Below, one piece after another: positions 17,418 to 24,955 of a DNA stretch of 64,000 nucleotides. The stretch is from JBGTLA01 sp041744375 (lineage in GTDB: Bacteria > Actinomycetota > Acidimicrobiia > Spongiisociales > ZC4RG35). Numbering within the stretch: position 1 is the stretch's first letter; every line of letters begins with the position of its first letter. The translations under genes were made by a program, and so were the position numbers. The DNA is taken from contig JBGTLA010000130.1 of assembly GCA_041744375.1 (NCBI GenBank), positions 16,919-80,918 of the forward strand, given 5' to 3'. The notes under the pieces are model-generated. The model ran no database searches. It was not told the DNA's origin and worked only from the letters and a program-made list of their open reading frames with translations.

Positions 17418-18307
17418 CGAAGGCGCTCTCGTCCGAGAATACCGTAAGGTCTGAAGACCAACACGACCGCCAGAATCGAAAACAAGACGATCGGTTTATA
17501 GCGCGGGTCAATTCCTCCTGCGAGCACGGTCCAAGTGCTGAGCTCGGTCAGAGTCCCGACAACGAGCCCGGCAACCAAAGCCCCGTAGGCATCACCTATC
17601 CCACCCAGTATGACAGCGACATACATCGCGAGAATGAACGTTCCACCCATATTTGCATCGAAGCTAGTTAGAACCAATGCCTGTATAACGCCGGCCACTC
17701 CGGCTAGACTTCCCGCTATGACCCACGCGTGCAGAGTGATGCGGTTAGGGTCAATTCCTGAAACTGCCGCGAGGGATGGATTATCGCCCAGTGCACGTAC
17801 GGTTCTTCCCACGGTCGAATAGGCGAGCAAGGCACCTACTGAGAGCATAGCGATTACGGTGATCACGATTCCGATCAATGCGCTCTGAGAGAGACGAACT
17901 CCAAAGAGCTCAACAACGCTGAAACGATCGACAGCGAAAGATCTGGACGATGGGCCGGCAACAAGGAAGAGTGAGTATCGTATAACTAGCGCCAAACCTA
18001 AGGAGCTGAGAAACAGGCTAATGAAGTTTCGTGCTCCTCGGCGTCGCAGCGGACGCCAGAAGATGACCTCCAATGCGACGGCGAATATCGCAATAGTTGC
18101 GACTGCAGCTAACGTAGCAATTATAATATGCGCTCCGAGCAGTACGTTGAACCCGAAGGCAGCGAAGGCCGCCAAGGTCAGGTAGTCGCCGTGGGCAAAA
18201 TTCGCGATGTTCAGCAACCCGTAGATCAGTGTTATGCCGACGGCAGAGATCGCCAGCACTGCTCCTGCCGTGAGTCCATTGACAAAGAGCTGGAAGAATT
18301 CTGTCAA
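17414..18307 (-). CDS. livH: Branched-chain-amino-acid-type ABC transporter permease LivH
   Basis: The 297-residue permease starts MTEFFQLFVNGLTAGAVLAISAVGITLIYGLLNIANFAHGD, where the GLLNIANFAHGD segment is a LivH hallmark. The coupling loop is seen around TVRALGDNPSLAAVSGIDPNRI. The C-terminus RPYGILGRERL matches the family. The start overlaps the MarR gene stop (ATGA), so the regulator is the first gene of this operon. Confidence 0.93.
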   Translation of the reverse strand: MTEFFQLFVNGLTAGAVLAISAVGITLIYGLLNIANFAHGDYLTLAAFAAFGFNVLLGAHIIIATLAAVATIAIFAVALEVIFWRPLRRRGARNFISLFLSSLGLALVIRYSLFLVAGPSSRSFAVDRFSVVELFGVRLSQSALIGIVITVIAMLSVGALLAYSTVGRTVRALGDNPSLAAVSGIDPNRITLHAWVIAGSLAGVAGVIQALVLTSFDANMGGTFILAMYVAVILGGIGDAYGALVAGLVVGTLTELSTWTVLAGGIDPRYKPIVLFSILAVVLVFRPYGILGRERLR

Positions 18308-18885
18308 TCTGCAGTATCCGAAGCAACGTCGGACTTGAGCTCGTTCGCTGGATGCGGACGGATACGTCGGACCATGCGACCGGGCAGGCTGCTCGAAGAT
18401 TGCCGGCCAAGTTGCTCGTGCTCAAATGCACCGAGTGCCTCTTCAAGCGCTTGCACTAGTTTGATATCGGCCCGCATGTCGGTATAGGCGGCCAGCAGGA
18501 GATCGTTGGCTCTCTCCGTGACGTAGAAATAGACGACTCGACGATCGTCTCTTGAACGCTCTCGACGAACAAGGCCAGCAGTTTCGGCGCGCCGGAGGCG
18601 CTCTGTAATGCCACTTGCGGAGAGCTGAAGCCGGCCGGAGAGTTCTTTGACAGTGGTTCGTTCTAGACCGCTGGGTGAGCCCCTTACCATGAGCAACAGG
18701 GTGTACTGGTCCGGAGTGAGTCCATGCCGTTGACAGATTTCATCTGTCCGACGCGAGAACCGGGCAAGGGCAGCCCGAAACGCCGCAGCCTGTTCATAAC
18801 CGTGCCAACCATCACCCTGTGACGCACTTGGAGTGTCAATCGCTTCGGCCTTCATTTGACCAACTAGATCCCGCTTAGCCGTCAT
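18304..18885 (-). CDS. MarR-family transcriptional regulator
   Basis: The 193-residue protein has a winged helix around residues 55-120: TPDQYTLLLMVRGSPSG, VKELSGRLQLSASGITERLRRAETAGLVRRERSRDDRRVVYFYVT, the last stretch being the wing with the D-x-R-x-x motif. MarR proteins act as dimers and are usually relieved by a small ligand. It is the first gene of the livHMGF run and overlaps livH, so it likely regulates its own operon. The N-terminal 40 residues look less conserved. Confidence 0.9.
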   Translation of the reverse strand: MTAKRDLVGQMKAEAIDTPSASQGDGWHGYEQAAAFRAALARFSRRTDEICQRHGLTPDQYTLLLMVRGSPSGLERTTVKELSGRLQLSASGITERLRRAETAGLVRRERSRDDRRVVYFYVTERANDLLLAAYTDMRADIKLVQALEEALGAFEHEQLGRQSSSSLPGRMVRRIRPHPANELKSDVASDTAD

Positions 18886-19091
18886 TCAACTAGCAAGGAC
18901 CAGATCTGCGACATACCGTTCTTGTCCATTTACCTTTCGACTCCGTCCCCGTGCAGTCGGTCGACTACCAATCCCGCGTTCATTAATTCTCCATTCAAAG
19001 TTACGATCGTGAACTAGGCTTCATCTCAGGCTAGCGCTCTCGGGGAGCTCGCCTCATAGGGCGCTTCCATCCTGACTGTTCGGGTCGTCTA

Positions 19092-20372
19092 TCAGCCATC
19101 CAGCGTGACAACTACTACGTCCCCGGGTGGAATAGGTTCGCCGCCGCCCGGGTACTGCCAGAACTCAAAGAGACTCGAAGCTGGGTCGCCCTTCTCATCC
19201 CAATCGATGCTTCCCCATCCGCCGTCGTAGTCAATGTTCTCGCCCGAGAGCAGCAATTCAATCGCGAGTTGGACTTCGTCAGGCCCGACCTTTATCCCTG
19301 GGGGTCCGGAGACCGAAGCCATGCTGTCGCGGAATGTCAGAGGATCATCTGAGCCAGAATGAAGCGCTGCTAGGAATGCCAAGATCACCGGATCAAAGCC
19401 GAGAGCGTCAAAGCCCGTCAGCTCTGTGGTGGCTCGCTGCTCGAAAATGGCCTCAAATGCCTCCTTGCCAGGTGATCCCTCGTTAGTTGGCGAAACACCC
19501 CGAAGTCCCGCCGTCGACGGATCTCCCAACTCTTCAAGGAGCGAGGAGTCACGGAACACCTCGATGACGATTGTATTCGCAGGAGACCAGGTTCCCGTCC
19601 GTACAAGGGCTGGGCCGAGCTTATTCCAGTCTTCAGGTGTCGTATAGATCACCCAGCCGTCGGGATCACCAGAGACCAGTCGTTGAGCCTCGGTATCGTA
19701 CGTGGGTTGCTCGAGATTCCAAGCGACCGACTCTCCGATCGCCCCGCCCGCCGCCTGCCAAGCCTCGTCAAACGCTACTCGGGCCGCACCATTCCCCGCA
19801 TCATTTATGGAGCCTGTGCTAATTGTGGCCGTCGGTCCTAAGGCATCCTGGGCTGCCTTCACGAACGCTGCTGCTAAGAGAGTATTTGGGTAAATCATCT
19901 GCCACACCAGACCTTCGTCGTCAAGATCCGAGAGTTCCGGAGCGGAGGAGCACATCGATATCTGAAGGATCTTGTTCCGAACGGTTACCGACTGTGCAAT
20001 GGCAATTGTCTCACGCGTAGCGCACGACCCGACAAGAACGTCAATCCCCGTGGTTGCAAGCTTCGTCGCAGCTTCAACCGCCGGCACAGTGTCGCCTTGG
20101 CTGTCTTCTACGCCTACAAGATCCACCGAAATGCTCTCGTCCAAACCAAGATTAGCAAGGGCCTCCTCAATTACCTCGACTGCCACGCGGCTGGCTTCAG
20201 CCTGACCGGGACCAATTGAAGAGAGGTTGCCAGTTAATGGGGCGACCACCCCGATGCGCAGATCAATCTCAGGCGGAACCACCGTCGTGTCGGGAGCCAC
20301 CGTCGTGTCGGCCCCGCATGCAACCGTCAAGAGGACGATCAGGGTGAGAATGGCGATTCGCCTATGAGTCAT
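19092..20372 (-). CDS. ABC transporter substrate-binding lipoprotein (Leu/Ile/Val-binding type)
   Basis: The 426-residue protein begins MTHRRIAILTLIVLLTVACG, a lipoprotein signal with cysteine at residue 19, followed by a short Thr/Val/Pro linker. The mature part starts LRIGVVAPLTGNLSSIGPGQ, the type I periplasmic-binding fold of HAAT systems, with VDVLVGSCATRETIAIAQSV further in. It is 206 bp upstream of the MarR-livHMGF operon on the same strand and is the obvious binding protein for it. Its ATG and ribosome-binding site fall inside an inverted repeat (20371-20389). Confidence 0.9.
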   Translation of the reverse strand: MTHRRIAILTLIVLLTVACGADTTVAPDTTVVPPEIDLRIGVVAPLTGNLSSIGPGQAEASRVAVEVIEEALANLGLDESISVDLVGVEDSQGDTVPAVEAATKLATTGIDVLVGSCATRETIAIAQSVTVRNKILQISMCSSAPELSDLDDEGLVWQMIYPNTLLAAAFVKAAQDALGPTATISTGSINDAGNGAARVAFDEAWQAAGGAIGESVAWNLEQPTYDTEAQRLVSGDPDGWVIYTTPEDWNKLGPALVRTGTWSPANTIVIEVFRDSSLLEELGDPSTAGLRGVSPTNEGSPGKEAFEAIFEQRATTELTGFDALGFDPVILAFLAALHSGSDDPLTFRDSMASVSGPPGIKVGPDEVQLAIELLLSGENIDYDGGWGSIDWDEKGDPASSLFEFWQYPGGGEPIPPGDVVVVTLDG

Positions 20373-20389
20373 TTCTGATCTCCAGAAAT
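20371..20389 (-). promoter_or_regulatory. Inverted repeat enclosing the ribosome-binding site of the binding-protein gene
   Basis: Read on the minus strand it is ATTTCTG-gagat-CAGAAAT, directly merging with the ATG at 20372. The GGAG ribosome-binding sequence starts at the end of the left arm and runs into the loop. It could be a small RNA hairpin that gates translation or an operator overlapping the start. Only the symmetry is observed; the function is inference. Confidence 0.45.
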
Positions 20390-20438
20390 CTAGGTGACAC
20401 GCCCAAATGTTGTGTGTAGTAGATCTTCACCCAACTTC

Positions 20439-20453
20439 GTTCGTGACACGAAC
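20439..20453. promoter_or_regulatory. Perfect 15-bp palindrome, putative operator
   Basis: GTTCGTGaCACGAAC has two 7-bp arms around one base. It lies 67 bp upstream of the Liv-type binding-protein start (minus strand) and 118 bp before the hypothetical gene at 20571 (plus strand). A dimeric regulator such as the MarR protein at 18304 is a plausible partner, but no second copy was found in the window. Confidence 0.5.
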
Positions 20454-20570
20454 TATATTTGCAGAGCGAGGTTGCCACGGTTCGCCAGCGCTGTCAAGTG
20501 ATTCGGCGGAGTCTCGAATCCGTATGCTGTTCCGTTGGACAACACGCCCGTCCAAGGGAAGGAAGACCGA

Positions 20571-21008
20571 ATGCCCGTAGAGGATAAGGGAGACCGAGTG
20601 GAAGTCCGAGAGTGGGAATGGCGAATGATTGTTAGCGGAACATTCCTCACTCCATGGATGGAAGCCGATCCGGAACAACAACGCCTGGTATTCGCCGCAT
20701 GGATCGAGGTTCATCGGTCCTGGCAAGGGGATGGCTGTCGCCTTATTGCCACTATGGACAATCTAACTGCCGTTGGGCCAGCTGCATTGAACCCGAACTT
20801 CTCCACCATTTGGGAGATTCCTAGTCCGAACATCCTTCACGTTCTCTGGGCTCATTTCTGGAACCATCAAGCCAAATACGATCTCAAGCTCGCTAGCTAC
20901 TTCTCGTTGACCTTCACCATTGGAAAGCCGATTGTAAGTATGGAGCGTGCCCTCGGCGGTCCACTCGCGGCAACGACTCCTTCAGGTCCCGGATCGTTCG
21001 AGCTCTGA
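20571..21008 (+). CDS. Hypothetical protein, 145 residues
   Basis: I do not recognise this gene. ATG 20571 is preceded by GGGAAGGAAG at suitable distance; the frame is open 36 bases further upstream. The protein has no signal peptide or long hydrophobic segment. It starts with a charged stretch (VEDKGDRVEVREWEWRM) followed by alternating beta-like and helical segments (EWRMIVSGTFLTPWMEADPE, HVLWAHFWNHQAKYDLKLAS), which could be a small alpha/beta sandwich. Codon use resembles the neighbouring lower-GC Liv cluster. It is divergent from the binding-protein gene, and transposase remnants follow it. Confidence 0.6.
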   Translation: MPVEDKGDRVEVREWEWRMIVSGTFLTPWMEADPEQQRLVFAAWIEVHRSWQGDGCRLIATMDNLTAVGPAALNPNFSTIWEIPSPNILHVLWAHFWNHQAKYDLKLASYFSLTFTIGKPIVSMERALGGPLAATTPSGPGSFEL

Positions 21009-21062
21009 TCTCGACACCTCCATCTCGAAAACCTGAAGCCACCCCGGTATTGGCTGCGGCGA

Positions 21063-21272
21063 ATGCCTCTCGTCGGATGGGGTCCGTGGCGTTGGATGAT
21101 CCATTCGTTGTGTTGGTCGACCAGGGCCATCGTCGCCTGTAGCCGAGACGACGTACGCGAGATCCAATCCCTCGACCACACCCTCCATCGGTGGCACCCA
21201 GAGATCCTCAACCATCACACCATCGACGCTTCGAACGGACCCACAGAGGGACTGAATCTGGCTTCGCAATGA
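21063..21272 (+). pseudogene. ISL3-family transposase C-terminal fragment
   Basis: On the plus strand the segment ending at 21272 reads LHRWHPEILNHHTIDASNGPTEGLNL, matching the end of ISL3 transposases, where the pattern S-N-G-P-T-E-x-x-N-L is highly conserved. The rest of the gene is missing: only some 50-70 codons remain and the match breaks off right after GLNL. It abuts, tail to tail, a longer decayed ISL3 gene on the minus strand. It is a relic and not a functional gene. Confidence 0.7.
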
Positions 21273-21279
21273 ACCGTGG

Positions 21280-22577
21280 TTGGCAGCGCCGTATCCTGCG
21301 GACGGGTTGAGTAGGCCATTTGATGCCGTGGCGTCCGAATATTCGCCGGCATAGTTGTCGAGGTTGGTGAATCCGTGGGCTTGGCGGCGGGTCTTTCGAT
21401 GAGCATGTGGACGTTCTCGACTCCGCCGTAGAAAGCTCGGCCGGTGCGGTGGTAGTTGAAGATCAGCTCCGACCAGCGCCTGATGGTTGGGGCGAGGCGT
21501 GTGAGTTCGGGGATGTCGGCGTCGGCGCAGAACGCATAGAAGGCGATCATTCGGCGGCGGACGTGAGCCTCATCGGCGGCGGAGAACACGTCACGAAGGA
21601 GCTCTTTGGCGCCGAAGACGGCGCCGAGTTCCCCGTCGGGGTCACGACAGCCCACAGCGAGCACATCCACTCGAAGCCCTCGTCGGTGAGCCGTTCGTAG
21701 CCGGTGAGGAGAGCCCGGCGGACCTGATACAGCGGGTCGCCTTTTCGTCCTCGGTGCCTCAGGGTGGATTGTTGGACTCGCCGCCCGACTTGGTCGATGG
21801 CCCGGTTGGCGGGACGGACACACCACCAGTGGTCCACCACCATGATGGCTTGGCGAAGGTGGTCTCCGAGGGCTTGACGGTACCCCGCCGACCGGATCCA
21901 ACGTCGCTAGCCGGATGTTCTCACACCAGAGGGGCGACACCGCGGTCCGCCAGCCAGTCGCCCACCACATCGCGGCTTCTTCCGTCCAACACGTCGAGGA
22001 CGTCGAGGACCCGGTGACGGTTCAAGTCGACGATCTGGGTGGTGTAGACGGTCCGGAACGAAGCGGTGCCGTTGAGGAACCGCTTCTAGTCCACCCCGAT
22101 CGCCTCCCCACCTCGAAGCGGGAAGGATCCTCGATGTGGGGCAACGATGGACTCGGCCACCGCCTGGTTGGCGCAATGCCAGCCTACTCCGAACTCAGCA
22201 GCCGCAGCCGCGATCGAGTCGCCGACGGCATTGACCATCGCGGCGATCCCCAGACGGGCCAGTTCCGTCGGCACAGCCCGGGGCCGGATGTCATCCAGCT
22301 GCTTGGTCCAGTCTTGGTGTCACAGTCCTGCTCCGCACAGCGCGACCGGCGCTTCGATACACACAACACCGTCGGACGTCCCGACACCGCCAGATCCCTC
22401 ACCAGGCTTCTGGCGTCCGTGACCCACGGCCCAAGTCCCCACCCCGAGGGCCTCACGAAATCGGCGGTGGTCTCCACGAACAGCCAACTCACCATCCACC
22501 ACACACCGGGCGCGACCACCAACCCCGGGCATACCCACCAGCGCGGTGGTGCCACAACTACCCTGAAGAACGGACAA
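21280..22577 (-). pseudogene. Decayed ISL3-family transposase gene
   Basis: Minus-strand homology to ISL3 transposases is spread over several frames. In order: start at about 22577 (SVLQGSCGTTALVGMPG), ETTADFV and LVRDLAVSGRPTVL near 22.4 kb, EFGVGWHCANQAVAES near 22.2 kb, RFLNGTASFRTVYTTQIVDL near 22.05 kb (after an in-frame stop), RVQQSTLRHRGRKGDPLYQV near 21.7 kb and PELTRLAPTIRRWSELI with NVHMLIE near 21.45 kb. At least three frameshifts and two stops are needed to join them, so the gene is dead. It differs clearly in sequence from the ISL3 copy at 61.4-64.0 kb. Confidence 0.8.
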
Positions 22578-23275
22578 GATCTCCCTTTCTACAGAAGTTC
22601 AATCCGCAGAACGGCGGGGCCCCCTTCCCGCGTCGTGGGATTACCGAATCAGCACTGGAGCTCACAACACCTCACACCCCATCGCGTTTATCCCTGAATC
22701 TCGCCATCAAGAGAGTGAACGAGCCGGCCACGGATTCCGAAACTTCGACCACTACCGGCTCCGATGCCGCCCCGCGCCGGCCGCGTCACCTGACCCAACC
22801 GGCCACCACCTTCCCGCATCTGAACCCGCCAATCCCCACTCGGACCCAAGAAACCTCCATCAGACGCTCGAGTCGGAAGAACAGACACGTCAGAGCAGCC
22901 GAATGTGGAAAGTCAGGCCCGCTATCGACTGCGGCCAGTCCTGAGTGGCCTTACCCTCCTGCCCAAGTCGGTTCAGCTTCCGCGCCGTGGGCGTTACCGT
23001 CGGTCCCTCGAGAGACGAGGTTGAGTGAGTCGGCGTCATGCCGCAGCAAGCAAGATCGTGGTGACCTGGCCAGGCACGAGCCGTGATTGGGGCTGGGGAA
23101 TGAAGGGCCTTGAGTCGGAACGATGTTCTTCGAACGCGCCCGAAGGATGGTACTTCCCTTGGCTTGGCAGCCGGTCACTCGGTTCGCGTCCACGTCTGCC
23201 CGGCGTGCCGTCTCCCCTAGTGTCGGGTGTCCAAGTAGAAGAACGAGCACTCGACGAGCTAACAGGAGACCTGCA
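22578..23275. other. Noncoding stretch between transposase relic and aminotransferase gene
   Basis: About 700 bases in which I see no convincing gene. A plus-strand open frame (22715-23086) starts with a Thr/Ser/Pro-rich low-complexity peptide and has no family features. The left part is probably the remainder of the decayed insertion sequence; terminal repeats could not be made out. The promoter of the aminotransferase gene must lie in the last 150 bases. Confidence 0.45.
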
Positions 23276-24469
23276 GTGAAATGGCCCGCGGCGCGAATGG
23301 CTACGCAAAAAAACAAAGGCTTCGGGATGTACGAGCAAGCTGCCCGTCTCGAACGGGACGGTGTGGACGTCATCCATCTGGAGTTCGGCCGGCCCTCCTT
23401 CGACACGCCCGCGCATATCAAGGCGGAGTCCAAGCGAGCCTTGGACGCGGGGATCGTCCACTACGGGGATCTCCAGGGCGATCCGGAACTCCGGCAGGCT
23501 TTGAGCGGGAAGCTGAAGAGGTTCAATGGGATCGGAGCCGGTCCCGACGACATTCTGATCACGAATGGACTCACGCAGGCGTCCTTTGCCACCTTCATGG
23601 CGGCGCTCGATCCGGGCGACGAAGTGGTCGTGTTGGAGCCGTACTATCCGCAGCACGTTCCCAAGATCGAGCTGGTCGGCGGCGCAGTGGCATTGGCCGC
23701 TCTGCGCTTCGACAGGGGCTATCGCCTCGATCCCGATGCCGTCGAGGGTGCCATGACCCCGAAGACGAAGGTCCTCCTCCTCGTCAATCCCGCCAACCCC
23801 GTGGGCACCGTGTTCACTCCGGAGGAGATCGGGGCGCTGGCGGACATAGCTCGCCGTAATGATCTGTTGGTGGTGACCGATGAGGTGTACGAGCACATCA
23901 CCTACGACGGGAGGGCCCACACCAGTATCGCCTCTCTTCCGGGTATGTGGGAGCGGACCATCAGCCTCTTCGCCTTCACAAAAGCCTATGCCATGGACGG
24001 GTGGCGTCTGGGCTACGCCGTGGCACCACACCCACTGTTGAAGGAGGTCATGCGTGTCACGATGAACGAGACGACTCACCCCAACGTGTTCGCTCAGCGC
24101 GGGGCTATCGCGGCCGTGGAAGGCCCGCCGCAGGTACTTGAGGGTATGGTGGCCGAGGACCGCCGCCGCCGCGACATGGCGCATCGACGTCTCAACGACA
24201 TGGATGGAGTCACATGTCATCTTCCCGAAGGCACCATCTACGCCTTTCCCGACTTCTCGGCTCTGGGCCTGTCCTCCGAGGAGTTGGCGACCCTCCTTCT
24301 CCAACGGGCACATGTGGCAACCGAGGCAGGGAGCTTCTACGGCCCAAGCGGAGAAGGTCACCTGCGCATCTGTTTCGGCTCCGAGTCGTACGAGCGACTA
24401 CAAGAAGCGATGGATCGTATCGAGGCGGCCGTCGGCGATCTCATGGCGCAGAATCCCGGCGCGAGGTGA
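23276..24469 (+). CDS. PLP-dependent aminotransferase, class I/II
   Basis: GTG 23276 is set by AGGAG seven bases upstream, giving 397 residues. Family features in order are VIHLEFGRPSFDTPAHIK, ITNGLTQASFATFMAALDPGD, LLVNPANPVGTVF, VVTDEVYEHITYDG (Asp and Tyr binding PLP), FAFTKAYAMDGWRLGY with the Schiff-base lysine in FTKAYAM, and HLRICFGS with the carboxylate-binding arginine. It transfers an amino group from an amino acid to a 2-oxoacid. No operator of the downstream regulon was seen in front of it, so its membership of that island is by proximity only. Confidence 0.93.
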   Translation: MKWPAARMATQKNKGFGMYEQAARLERDGVDVIHLEFGRPSFDTPAHIKAESKRALDAGIVHYGDLQGDPELRQALSGKLKRFNGIGAGPDDILITNGLTQASFATFMAALDPGDEVVVLEPYYPQHVPKIELVGGAVALAALRFDRGYRLDPDAVEGAMTPKTKVLLLVNPANPVGTVFTPEEIGALADIARRNDLLVVTDEVYEHITYDGRAHTSIASLPGMWERTISLFAFTKAYAMDGWRLGYAVAPHPLLKEVMRVTMNETTHPNVFAQRGAIAAVEGPPQVLEGMVAEDRRRRDMAHRRLNDMDGVTCHLPEGTIYAFPDFSALGLSSEELATLLLQRAHVATEAGSFYGPSGEGHLRICFGSESYERLQEAMDRIEAAVGDLMAQNPGAR

Positions 24470-24845
24470 GCGGTCCGTTGACCCCGTTCAGCTCGGCTCG
24501 ATCGGACTCCGAGTCTCATCGACAATTATTGTGGAACTCGTTCCCAAGCAGCGACAGCTTGGCGGCCAACCGCTCCCGCATTCGCTGGGCACGGATAATG
24601 GTGAGGAGCATCGGTTCGAAACCTCGAAATCTAGAAGCGAACAACTTCGCCTACGTTCGCGCGGCGAAAGCCGTCGGCGAAGACAGCCCGCACGTTCCTT
24701 GGGGAATCTCCCCGTACCTCCGAGTTGCCCGTACCTCCGACTCGTTTCCCCACCATTGCGCACCGCCTGATCGAACCCGATAAAGCGAGCACACCCCTGG
24801 CTCGTCTAAACAGAACCCCAACGCCACTTGCCTCGGAACCTTCCT
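24470..24845. other. Noncoding stretch upstream of the peptide-binding lipoprotein gene
   Basis: No gene is supported here; open frames on either strand are short and lack family features. A GGTTCGAAACC at about 24612 looks like a tRNA T-arm but has no acceptor stem around it. The regulatory sites begin at 24846. Confidence 0.4.
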
Positions 24846-24878
24846 TCCAGTAAATTGAACTGTCATGCAGCATACTGA
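24846..24878. promoter_or_regulatory. Two tandem operator-like elements of the amide/peptide island
   Basis: CAGTAAATTGA at 24849-24859 and CAGCATACTGA at 24868-24878 repeat the element CAGTATATTGA found upstream of other genes of this island. The two copies are 19 bp apart, about two helical turns. They lie about 80-105 bp before the ATG of the binding-protein gene at 24956. The regulator is probably the XRE-cupin protein at 28877; this is inference. Confidence 0.58.
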
Positions 24879-24955
24879 CCGCATCGTCTCCTGAGGGGGC
24901 CCATGTGGTGTTCGTCCTGCAAACGGCAAACCATCCCGGTACCTAGGAGGCAGGC

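Noticed and set aside
22715..23086. Plus-strand 123-codon frame after the ISL3 relic
   Set aside because: Low-complexity Thr/Ser/Pro/Arg peptide, no ribosome-binding site and no recognisable domain; probably decayed insertion-sequence DNA.
23036..24361. Minus-strand open frame of 441 codons over the aminotransferase gene
   Set aside because: The plus-strand aminotransferase has all catalytic motifs; the antisense translation has no family features.
24595..24640. GGTTCGAAACC resembling a tRNA T-arm
   Set aside because: No anticodon arm, D-arm or acceptor stem can be folded around it.
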